A DNA stretch of 5,821 bases from Novosphingobium sp. (GTDB lineage: Bacteria > Pseudomonadota > Alphaproteobacteria > Sphingomonadales > Sphingomonadaceae): the NCBI GenBank assembly GCA_028697875.1, contig JAQVEQ010000178.1, forward strand, positions 1 to 5,821. Reading direction: 5' to 3'. The notes beneath the pieces were generated by a model. The model saw only the letters and a program-made list of their open reading frames with translations. It was not told where the DNA came from and ran no database searches. The position numbers were made by a program, and so were the translations under genes. Shown here piece by piece: positions 1-5,435 of this stretch; positions within the stretch are counted from its first letter, which is position 1, and each line of letters starts with the position of its first letter.

Positions 1-1181
1 ATTTTCGGCACGGTCGCTTCGGCATAGGCGAACAGCAGCTTCGCGCCGTGCTTGATGATGCCGTTATGCTCCTGGTCGGTGCCCGGCAGGAAGCCCGGTA
101 CGTCGACGAAAGTCAGAATCGGAATGTTGAAGCAGTCGCAGAAGCGCACGAAACGCGCGGCCTTCTTCGAGCTGTTGATGTCGAGCACGCCGGCCAGCAC
201 CATCGGCTGGTTGGCGACGACGCCGACCGTGCGCCCTTCCACACGGCCGAAACCGCAGATGATATTGCCCGCATGGGCCGGCTGCACTTCGAAGAAGTCG
301 CCTTCGTCCAGCACCTTACGGATCACTTCGTGCATGTCGTAAGGCTGGTTGGCATTGGCCGGGATCAGGGTGTCGAGGCTGCCTTCGATGCGGTCCCACG
401 GGTCGGCCGACGGGCGTTCGGGCACTTCTTCCTTGTTCGACAGCGGGAGGAAGTCGAAGAAATCGCGCACCGACATCAGCGCTTCGATGTCGTTTTCGAA
501 CGCGATGTCGGCGACCGAGGTCTTGGTCGTGTGCGTGATCGCGCCGCCCAGTTCCTCTTGCGTCACGACTTCGTTGGTCACCGTCTTCACCACGTCCGGG
601 CCGGTGACGAACATGAACGAGCTGTCCTTCACCATGAAGATGAAGTCGGTCATGGCCGGGGAATAGACCGCGCCGCCCGCGCACGGGCCCATGATGACCG
701 ACAGCTGCGGCACCACGCCCGAGGCGTTGACGTTGCGCTGGAACACTTCGGCATAGCCGGCCAGCGAAGCGACGCCTTCCTGGATGCGCGCGCCGCCGGA
801 GTCGTTGAGACCGATCACCGGGGCGCCGACCTTCATCGCCATGTCCATGATCTTGCAGATCTTCTGCGCGTGCCGTTCGGACAGGGCGCCGCCATAGACC
901 GTGAAGTCCTGGCTGAAGACGAAGACGAGGCGGCCGTTGATCGTGCCCGAGCCGGTCACCACGCCGTCGCCCGGGATGTGCTGTTCGTTCATCCCGAAGT
1001 CGACGCAGTTGTGTTCGACGTACATGTCGTATTCTTCGAAGCTGTCTTCATCGAGCAGCACCTCGACCCGCTCCCGCGCGGTCAGCTTGCCCTTGGCATG
1101 CTGTGCGTCGACGCGCTTCTGCCCGCCACCCAGCTTGGCGGCGGAGCGGCGGCTTTCCATTTCGGCGATATTGGCTGACAT
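1..1181 (-). CDS. pccB: Propionyl-CoA carboxylase, carboxyltransferase (beta) subunit; partial, 3' end outside window
   Basis: This is the carboxyltransferase subunit of the biotin-dependent propionyl-CoA carboxylase. It moves carboxyl from carboxybiotin on the alpha subunit to propionyl-CoA, giving methylmalonyl-CoA in the cytosol. The first 393 residues are visible out of about 510 usual for the family, so roughly the last quarter is missing. Visible motifs are the N-terminal GKLTARERVEVLLD (31-44), the crotonase-fold SGGARIQEG (128-136), GPCAGGAVYSPAMTDF (165-180) with the glycines expected for the first oxyanion hole, and the C-terminal-domain VPGFLPGTDQEHNGIIKHGA (361-380) with the second. 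The start is ATG at 1181-1179, preceded by TAAGGGG at 1189-1195 with a 7-nt spacer. The gene is divergent from a ScfR-type regulator with PccR-like operator sites between them, which favours propionyl-CoA over other acyl-CoA substrates. The acid/hydrophobic residue that separates propionyl- from acetyl-preferring subunits (D422 in Streptomyces coelicolor PccB) lies in the missing part. No alpha subunit is in the window. Confidence 0.95.
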   Translation of the reverse strand, partial: MSANIAEMESRRSAAKLGGGQKRVDAQHAKGKLTARERVEVLLDEDSFEEYDMYVEHNCVDFGMNEQHIPGDGVVTGSGTINGRLVFVFSQDFTVYGGALSERHAQKICKIMDMAMKVGAPVIGLNDSGGARIQEGVASLAGYAEVFQRNVNASGVVPQLSVIMGPCAGGAVYSPAMTDFIFMVKDSSFMFVTGPDVVKTVTNEVVTQEELGGAITHTTKTSVADIAFENDIEALMSVRDFFDFLPLSNKEEVPERPSADPWDRIEGSLDTLIPANANQPYDMHEVIRKVLDEGDFFEVQPAHAGNIICGFGRVEGRTVGVVANQPMVLAGVLDINSSKKAARFVRFCDCFNIPILTFVDVPGFLPGTDQEHNGIIKHGAKLLFAYAEATVPK

Positions 1182-1188
1182 TCAGCGG

Positions 1189-1195
1189 CCCCTTA
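1189..1195 (-). promoter_or_regulatory. Ribosome binding site of pccB
   Basis: TAAGGGG read on the minus strand, 7 nt upstream of the ATG at 1181-1179. It supports this start for the truncated gene. The stretch just upstream (about 1196-1223) is unusually A/T-rich for this window, which fits an accessible initiation region. Confidence 0.6.
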
Positions 1196-1226
1196 GAATC
1201 TCGAATGAAATCTCAAAGAAATTGCA

Positions 1227-1251
1227 GCCTGCGCCCATGACGATGGCAGGC
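1227..1251. repeat. Inverted repeat upstream of pccB (probable 5' leader hairpin)
   Basis: GCCTGC at 1227-1232 pairs perfectly with GCAGGC at 1246-1251. Inside it CAT (1236-1238) can pair with ATG (1243-1245) around a GACG tetraloop, leaving a 3-nt bulge at 1233-1235. It lies 46-70 nt upstream of the pccB start, between the operator cluster and the gene. If pccB transcription starts near the operators, this would be at the 5' end of its mRNA. No T-run follows, so it does not look like an intrinsic terminator. Confidence 0.4.
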
Positions 1252-1269
1252 CGCCGAGTCCATTGTTAA

Positions 1270-1285
1270 TTTGCGAAGTTGCAAA
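1270..1285. promoter_or_regulatory. Degenerate PccR-type half-site pair (distal pair)
   Basis: TTTGCGAA (1270-1277) is followed directly by GTTGCAAA (1278-1285). Together they form the inverted repeat TTTGC-N6-GCAAA. Each resembles the TTTGCAAA half-site reported for ScfR/PccR regulators with one mismatch, but their centre spacing is 8 bp rather than the 12 bp of the classical pair. It lies 8 bp from the better pair at 1293-1312, so it could be an auxiliary site or part of one extended operator. Confidence 0.5.
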
Positions 1286-1292
1286 CCCCGTA

Positions 1293-1312
1293 TTTGCAAA
1301 CTACTTTGCACC
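1293..1312. promoter_or_regulatory. Probable PccR operator, TTTGCAAA-N4-TTTGCACC
   Basis: A perfect palindromic TTTGCAAA at 1293-1300 is followed after 4 bp (CTAC) by TTTGCACC at 1305-1312. The published PccR motif of Rhodobacter sphaeroides is TTTGCAAA-X4-TTTGCAAA upstream of pccB, so the first half is exact and the second has six of eight bases. It lies about 112-131 bp upstream of the pccB start and 70-89 bp upstream of the pccR start, between the divergent genes. I could not identify convincing -35/-10 boxes for either gene, so whether binding activates or represses cannot be read from position. Confidence 0.75.
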
Positions 1313-1318
1313 ATATCG

Positions 1319-1348
1319 CCTGCGGGCCGCGCCGCGAAGCCCCGCAGG
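1319..1348. repeat. Perfect 8-bp inverted repeat in the pccR leader
   Basis: CCTGCGGG at 1319-1326 is the exact reverse complement of CCCGCAGG at 1341-1348, with a 14-nt GC-rich spacer. It starts 6 bp after the operator at 1293-1312 and ends 16 bp before the putative ribosome binding site of pccR. In RNA it would be a very stable hairpin in the 5' leader; in DNA it could be a second protein-binding palindrome. It is followed on the plus strand by an A-rich stretch, not a T-run, so it is not a standard intrinsic terminator. Confidence 0.45.
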
Positions 1349-1364
1349 AAACAAAAGGTTCGCC

Positions 1365-1370
1365 AAGGGA
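1365..1370 (+). promoter_or_regulatory. Ribosome binding site deciding the pccR start
   Basis: AAGGGA, 11 nt upstream of the ATG at 1382, a rather long spacer. It favours the ATG at 1382 over an in-frame TTG at 1271, which lies inside the operator cluster and would add 37 residues with no family resemblance. Confidence 0.45.
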
Positions 1371-1381
1371 ACAGCCGCCAC

Positions 1382-2791
1382 ATGGTCGCCAAGCGCCGCA
1401 TCTTCGCAGGGCAGCAATTGCGAAATCTGCGCGCCGCGCGCAACCTGCGCCAGGCCGAAATGGCCGACCGGCTGGACATCAGCGTGTCCTACCTCTCCCA
1501 GCTGGAAAACGACGACCGTCCGCTCAGCAACGCCCTGCTCGAACGGCTGGCGCGCGAATTCCCGCTCGACTGGCAGGACGTCGGCGCGGACAGCACCGAA
1601 AAGCGCCTTGTCGCCTTGCGCGAGGCGACCGCCGATCCGCTCTTTTCCGAACCGCTCCCGCCCGAACAGCTTGCCCGCATCGCGGAACAGCAACCCGCCA
1701 TCGCGGAGCGCTTCATCGCCCTGCACGAAGCCTATCGCCGCACCGGGCAAAGGCTGGAAATGGTCGACGAGGCGCTGGCCGCCGACAATGCCAGCGGCAC
1801 CCGCCTGCCGTGGGAGGAAGTGCGCGACTGGTTCCATTTCGCCAACAACTACGTCGACCCGATCGACCGCGCGGCCGAACGGCTGGCGGAGCGGCTGCGC
1901 GGGCGCACCCTTTCGCCCACGGCCGAGGCGCTCGAACAGCAGCTCGCCAGCGGCTTTTCTGTTTCCGTGCGGTACGAGGACGGCCGGGGCCTGCGGGAAT
2001 ACGACGCGCAGATGGGCCACCTGGTGATCGACCCGGCCCAGCCGCCCGAAACCCGCCGCTTCCAGCTCGCCCACCAGCTTGCCGCCCTCGCCCTCAAGGA
2101 AGAGATCGCAGGCGTGGTGGAAGGGGCGACACTGCGCAGCGCCGCCGCGCGCCAGTTGCTGTTCATCGGCCTGTGCAATTACGCCGCCAGCGCCATCGTC
2201 ATGCCCTATCGCGCCTTCCGCGACGAAGCCCGCCGCCTGCGCCACGACATCGACCGGCTGGCCCACGTCTTCGGCACCAGTTTCGAGCAGACCTGCCAGC
2301 GGCTTTCGACGCTCCAGCGGGCCGATGCACGCGGGGTGCCGTTCTATTTCTGCAAGGTCGACATGGCCGGCAACATCACCAAGCGCCACTCCGCCACGCG
2401 GTTGCAATTCGCCCGTTTCGGCGGTGCCTGCCCGCTATGGATCGTGCACGAGGCCGTAGCGATCCCCGACCGGATTCTGGTCCAGTTGGCCGAAACGCCG
2501 GACGGCGTGCTCTATGTCTCGATGGCCAAGGGGCTGGTGAAGCCTTCGGGCAGTTTCGACCGCCCCCCGCGCCGCTATGCCGTGGCGCTGGGGTGCGAGG
2601 CCGCCCATGCCGACGAATTCGTCTATGCCGACGGACTCGACCTGGCGACACCGCACCGGGTCGAACGGATCGGCGTTTCCTGCCGCCTGTGCCCGCGCGG
2701 CGATTGCGACCAGCGCGCCTTCCCGCCCAGCGACCGGGCGATCCTGGTCGACCCGGACCAGCGCGGCGTGGTCCCTTACCGGATCGCCTGA
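1382..2791 (+). CDS. pccR: Short-chain fatty acyl-CoA regulator (ScfR family), PccR-like transcription factor
   Basis: This 469-residue DNA-binding regulator probably senses an acyl-CoA and controls the divergent pccB gene. It has the three-part layout of the ScfR family (PccR, RamB and relatives): an XRE-type helix-turn-helix at about 9-63, with recognition region SVSYLSQLENDDRP (34-47); a middle region related to the ImmA/IrrE (DUF955) peptidase fold; and a C-terminal DUF2083-type domain. The C-terminal part has the family-typical FYFCKVDMAGNITKRHSATR stretch (321-340), FARFGGACPLWIVHEA (343-358), and a cysteine cluster CRLCPRGDCDQRAFPP with Cys434, Cys437 and Cys442. The peptidase zinc motif is degraded: HQLAA (231-235) stands where HEXXH would be, so protease activity is unlikely. 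The ATG at 1382 matches the usual N-terminus of the family. The gene name follows the Rhodobacter sphaeroides PccR setting (pccB neighbour plus TTTGCAAA sites). The effector is inferred, not seen. The gene ends 19 bp from the convergent CtaG-family gene. Confidence 0.9.
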   Translation: MVAKRRIFAGQQLRNLRAARNLRQAEMADRLDISVSYLSQLENDDRPLSNALLERLAREFPLDWQDVGADSTEKRLVALREATADPLFSEPLPPEQLARIAEQQPAIAERFIALHEAYRRTGQRLEMVDEALAADNASGTRLPWEEVRDWFHFANNYVDPIDRAAERLAERLRGRTLSPTAEALEQQLASGFSVSVRYEDGRGLREYDAQMGHLVIDPAQPPETRRFQLAHQLAALALKEEIAGVVEGATLRSAAARQLLFIGLCNYAASAIVMPYRAFRDEARRLRHDIDRLAHVFGTSFEQTCQRLSTLQRADARGVPFYFCKVDMAGNITKRHSATRLQFARFGGACPLWIVHEAVAIPDRILVQLAETPDGVLYVSMAKGLVKPSGSFDRPPRRYAVALGCEAAHADEFVYADGLDLATPHRVERIGVSCRLCPRGDCDQRAFPPSDRAILVDPDQRGVVPYRIA

Positions 2792-2810
2792 ACCGCGCGC
2801 CGCCGCGCCA

Positions 2811-3866
2811 TCACCCCGGAATGGTGCCCGCCATGCCGAAGTCGCGGCTGACACCGTGCGGATGGTCGATCATCGCCACCACACTGATCGTGATGACAAG
2901 CATCAGCAGCGAGAAACAGAGCAGCCCCAAGGCCAGCGCGCCGTTGCCCTGACGGCGCGCGGCGACCAGTTGGCGCCCCGTCCGGATACGCCGGTCCACG
3001 CTGCGCGTTTCCTCACTGCCCCAGCGGAAGATCACCAGCACGGCGGAAACGGCGAACATCATCGTGCCCGGAATCCACATGATGATCCCCCCGGTCTGCT
3101 CGTCGGTGAGCATGGAAACGTGCCACAGGTGGCCGAGTGCGAGATAGGCCGAATAGAGCGGCACCGTCTTGAAGGTCAGGAACGCGCCGAGCACGATATT
3201 GCCCAGCGCCGCGGCGACGAACATGCCCAGCCGCGTGCCGAGGCCCGGCCCGTGCGGCGGCGGGCGGCGGTCGAAGATCACCGAAAAGAACAGCAAGCCG
3301 GAAACCAGCAGGCTCACATGCCACAGGTAATGGATCGGCTCGTCCTCGATAGCGAGGTCGTGGAAATGCGGCAGCATCCAGAAATAGCTGGAGGCGAGAA
3401 ACAGCCCGGTCGCCAAGGGCGGGAAGCGCAACACGTCCACGGTCCGCCTCATCCAGCCACTCCCGGCAAAGAAGCGGCTCACCCCGGCAGGCAGGCCCCG
3501 AACCAGCGCCGCCTGCGGCCGCGAAAGGAAGATCAGCATCGGCGCAACGGTACGCAACAGCATGTGTTCGACCTGGTGCACCGCGAAGATATGGTCCGCC
3601 AGTTCCTCGACCGGGGAAACAAGCGCCACGAACAGCGCGAACAGCCCGCCATTGAAGGCCAGTATCCGCCAGCGCTTGTCGACCAGACCGTGACGGCTGC
3701 CGCGCCAGTAGATCAGCCCCGCGATCACGAGGCCGAGCACGATTTCGGGCGACAAGGCCCACATCGTCCAAGGGGAAACAGTGTCGGCCACATGATCGCC
3801 ATGGGCCGAGGCGGGTGCGGCGAGCAACAGCAGGACGCTCGCCATGATCCAGCGCCGCAAAGTCAT
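2811..3866 (-). CDS. caa3_CtaG-family cytochrome c oxidase assembly membrane protein
   Basis: A 351-residue polytopic inner-membrane protein of the caa3_CtaG family (named after Bacillus CtaG, needed for caa3 oxidase; unrelated to Cox11, which is also called CtaG). Residues 1-21 look like a signal peptide ending ASA|HGDH, or an N-terminal anchor. About eight hydrophobic segments follow, near 39-54, 66-83, 101-115, 149-165, 181-198, 213-233, 258-281 and 311-332. Conserved histidines sit at membrane edges: HQVEH (97-101), PHFHD (166-170), IHYLWH (178-183) and HLWH (246-249). They are plausible copper ligands, but a metal role is inference. The start at 3866 rather than an upstream ATG at 3923 is chosen because it gives a clean signal sequence, has AAGGG at 3875-3879 with an 8-nt spacer, and avoids overlapping gor. 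The gene follows gor on the same strand after 53 bp and probably shares its transcript. No oxidase subunit gene is present, so the target oxidase is unknown. Confidence 0.88.
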   Translation of the reverse strand: MTLRRWIMASVLLLLAAPASAHGDHVADTVSPWTMWALSPEIVLGLVIAGLIYWRGSRHGLVDKRWRILAFNGGLFALFVALVSPVEELADHIFAVHQVEHMLLRTVAPMLIFLSRPQAALVRGLPAGVSRFFAGSGWMRRTVDVLRFPPLATGLFLASSYFWMLPHFHDLAIEDEPIHYLWHVSLLVSGLLFFSVIFDRRPPPHGPGLGTRLGMFVAAALGNIVLGAFLTFKTVPLYSAYLALGHLWHVSMLTDEQTGGIIMWIPGTMMFAVSAVLVIFRWGSEETRSVDRRIRTGRQLVAARRQGNGALALGLLCFSLLMLVITISVVAMIDHPHGVSRDFGMAGTIPG

Positions 3867-3884
3867 GGCCTCTGCCCTTAGGCC
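3867..3884 (-). promoter_or_regulatory. Hairpin presenting the ribosome binding site of the CtaG-family gene
   Basis: Read on the minus strand, GGCCT (3884-3880) and AGGCC (3871-3867) form a perfect 5-bp stem. Its 8-nt loop contains the Shine-Dalgarno sequence AAGGG (3879-3875). The stem ends directly next to the ATG at 3866-3864. The loop position keeps the ribosome site unpaired, but the stem must open for initiation. The pairing is seen in the sequence; an effect on translation is inference. Confidence 0.4.
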
Positions 3885-3890
3885 TTTGCC

Positions 3891-3909
3891 CCCGCGATGC
3901 AAGGGCGGG
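3891..3909 (-). repeat. Short inverted repeat in the gor-CtaG gene gap
   Basis: CCCGC (3891-3895) and GCGGG (3905-3909) form a 5-bp stem with a 9-nt loop, 10 bp downstream of the gor stop codon. No T-run follows on the minus strand, so it is at most a weak pause or mRNA-processing element and not a convincing terminator. This agrees with read-through from gor. Confidence 0.3.
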
Positions 3910-3919
3910 CCGCAACGGT

Positions 3920-5266
3920 TCACCGCATCAGGACGAGTTCCTCGGCCATCGACGGATGCAGCGCCACCGTGGCGTCGAAATCCGCCTTGGTCAGCCCGGC
4001 CTTGACCGCGATGGCCGCCGCCTGGAGGATTTCGGGAGAATCCGGCCCGATCATGTGAATACCCAGGATCCGGCCCGTATTGGCGTCAACCACCAGCTTG
4101 TACAGCCCGCGCTCGTGCCGTTCGGCGAACACGTTCTTCATCGGCCGGAAGTCGGAGGAATAGACCTTGATATTGCCGTACTGGTTGCGCGCCTCCCCTT
4201 CGGTCAGTCCGACGGCGGCAATCGGCGGCTGGGAAAAGACCGCGCTGGGGATGCAATCGTAGGCGATGGTCCGTTGCTCCCCGCCGAACAGGGCGTCCGC
4301 CACGGCATGGCCTTCGCGAATGGCGATCGGGGTCAATTGCACCCGGTCGGTCACGTCGCCCACGGCATAGATGCTGTCGCAGGCCGTCTTGCTGTATTCG
4401 TCGACCGGGATTTCGCCCTTGGGGCCCAGTGCAATGCCGGCGTTCTCCAGCCCCAGCCCGTCCGTCTTCGGACGGCGGCCGGTGGCGATCAGCACGACGT
4501 CGGCCTGGATCGGGTCCTGCTGGCCTGGCGTCACCATCAAGGTGCCGTCTTCCCGCTTTTCCACCTTGGTGATCGGGCAATGGAACTTGTATTCGATCCC
4601 CCGCGCCATGGTGATCTGCAGCAGGCGGTCGCGCAATCCTTCGTCATAGCCGCGCAGGATCACGTCGCTGCGGTTGACGACCGTCACATGGCTGCCGAGC
4701 GCGTTGAAGATCCCGGCGAACTCCATCGCGATGTAGCCCGCGCCCTGGATCACCACCCGCCGGGGAAATTCGGGCAGATGGAACACCTCGTTGGAAGTGA
4801 TGCAGTGCTCGTTGCCTTCGAATTCGGGCATGACCGGCCATGCCCCGGTCGCGACGAGGATATAGCGCGCCGTCACTTCGCGGCCCGAGGCGAGGCGGAC
4901 GGCGTTCGGCCCGGCGATGGCCGCGCGTTTGTGGAAATGCTCCACCTTGTTGTTGTCGAGCGTGGAGGTGTAGGCCGTCTCCAGCCGGTCGACATCGCGC
5001 AGCACCGTGTCGCGCAGGGTCTGCCAGTCGAAACGCATCCCCTCGATCGACCAGCCGTAGTGGGCCGCGTCCTGCAATTCTTCGGCGAAATGCGATCCGT
5101 AGACGAGCATCTTCTTGGGCACGCAGCCGCGGATGACACAAGTCCCGCCGATGCGGTGTTCTTCCGCCACGGCCACTTTCGCGCCATGCGAGGCCGCGAT
5201 GCGGCTGGCGCGCACGCCGCCGGAACCGGCACCGATCACGAACAGGTCGTAGTCGAATTCGCTCAT
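3920..5266 (-). CDS. gor: Glutathione-disulfide reductase (NADPH)
   Basis: A 448-residue flavoenzyme that reduces glutathione disulfide to two glutathiones with NADPH in the cytosol; the length is normal for the family. In order: the FAD-binding GAGSGG (12-17); the redox-active disulfide GGTCVIRGCVPKK (40-52, Cys43 and Cys48), which is the glutathione reductase signature; the second dinucleotide fold GAGYIAMEFAG (175-185); Arg199 and Arg205, placed like the arginines that hold the NADPH 2'-phosphate in Escherichia coli Gor; the FAD motif IYAVGDVTD (299-307); and C-terminal HPSMAEE (437-443), whose His437 is the expected catalytic base. All key residues are present. The start at 5266 is chosen over an upstream ATG at 5317 because the FAD motif then sits at the usual distance and AAAGGAG (5274-5280) lies 7 nt upstream. 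The CtaG-family gene follows on the same strand 53 bp downstream; a VOC-fold gene is divergent. Confidence 0.95.
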   Translation of the reverse strand: MSEFDYDLFVIGAGSGGVRASRIAASHGAKVAVAEEHRIGGTCVIRGCVPKKMLVYGSHFAEELQDAAHYGWSIEGMRFDWQTLRDTVLRDVDRLETAYTSTLDNNKVEHFHKRAAIAGPNAVRLASGREVTARYILVATGAWPVMPEFEGNEHCITSNEVFHLPEFPRRVVIQGAGYIAMEFAGIFNALGSHVTVVNRSDVILRGYDEGLRDRLLQITMARGIEYKFHCPITKVEKREDGTLMVTPGQQDPIQADVVLIATGRRPKTDGLGLENAGIALGPKGEIPVDEYSKTACDSIYAVGDVTDRVQLTPIAIREGHAVADALFGGEQRTIAYDCIPSAVFSQPPIAAVGLTEGEARNQYGNIKVYSSDFRPMKNVFAERHERGLYKLVVDANTGRILGIHMIGPDSPEILQAAAIAVKAGLTKADFDATVALHPSMAEELVLMR

Positions 5267-5435
5267 GCAGATGCTCCTTTGGTGGCGCCGTATGGGCGAG
5301 GCCCGGCGCCTTGCCAACCGTTTCCGTTCCCGCGGAAGGCAGGCAGGCCCGCCGCCCGTTGCTCACATTTCGCTTTTCATCGCGGGCCGGTCCGGTCCAT
5401 GGGACGCGGAACAAACCAATCGCGAGAGGACGCCC
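5267..5435. promoter_or_regulatory. Divergent promoter region between gor and the VOC-fold gene
   Basis: This 169-bp space must hold the start signals for both divergent genes. For gor the best candidate, read on the minus strand, is TTGGCA (5317-5312), a 17-bp spacer, then CATACG (5294-5289). The -35 is good and the -10 poor, and it would give a leader of about 15-20 nt containing the strong AAAGGAG (5280-5274). Two inverted repeats lie here: GGCGCCG (5284-5290) with CGGCGCC (5304-5310), and TTCCG (5322-5326) with CGGAA (5333-5337). For the plus-strand gene I see only the ribosome site AGAGGA (5425-5430), 5 nt before its ATG; no convincing -35/-10. I recognise no OxyR or SoxR site. Confidence 0.4.
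5284..5310. repeat. 7-bp inverted repeat overlapping the putative gor promoter
   Basis: GGCGCCG at 5284-5290 and CGGCGCC at 5304-5310 are exact reverse complements separated by 13 bp. They cover the space between the candidate -35 and -10 of gor and reach close to its ribosome site. It may be an operator for a dimeric regulator or a leader hairpin, though GC-rich palindromes of this size can arise by chance in such DNA. Confidence 0.3.

Noticed and set aside
48..1178. Long plus-strand open frame (376 codons) opposite pccB
   Set aside because: It is antisense to a clear carboxyltransferase, and its His/Arg/Asp-rich translation has no domain pattern. It is a codon-bias shadow.
1179..1320. -35/-10 promoter boxes for pccB and pccR inside the operator region
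   Set aside because: Several partial matches (for example AACAAT near 1262-1267 on the minus strand) exist, but none has an acceptable partner box at 16-18 bp, so I do not annotate them.
1271..1381. N-terminal extension of pccR from a TTG at 1271
   Set aside because: It would start inside the operator cluster and run through the 8-bp inverted repeat. The extra residues are Arg/Lys/Cys-rich with no family match, and an ATG with a ribosome site lies at 1382.
1301..2407. 368-codon minus-strand open frame opposite pccR
   Set aside because: Low-complexity translation without recognisable domains, fully opposite a convincing gene.
2795..2808. GCGCG-CCGC-CGCGC hairpin between the convergent genes as a bidirectional terminator
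   Set aside because: The 5-bp stem has no T-run on either side and falls in GC-rich sequence where such pairs arise by chance.
1279..2952. 557-codon plus-strand open frame, longer than pccR in another frame
   Set aside because: The translation is dominated by Arg/Pro/Ala/Gly repeats typical of an off-frame read of GC-rich coding DNA. The overlapping frame has a complete ScfR domain set.
2577..3881. 434-codon plus-strand open frame opposite the CtaG-family gene
   Set aside because: The translation is rich in His/Arg/Gln/Pro with no membrane segments or motifs. The minus strand encodes a clear polytopic membrane protein.
5388..5404. CCGGTCCGGTCC direct repeat and GTCC-ATG-GGAC palindrome upstream of the VOC gene
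   Set aside because: Too short and too GC-rich to separate from chance, with no second copy or known motif match.
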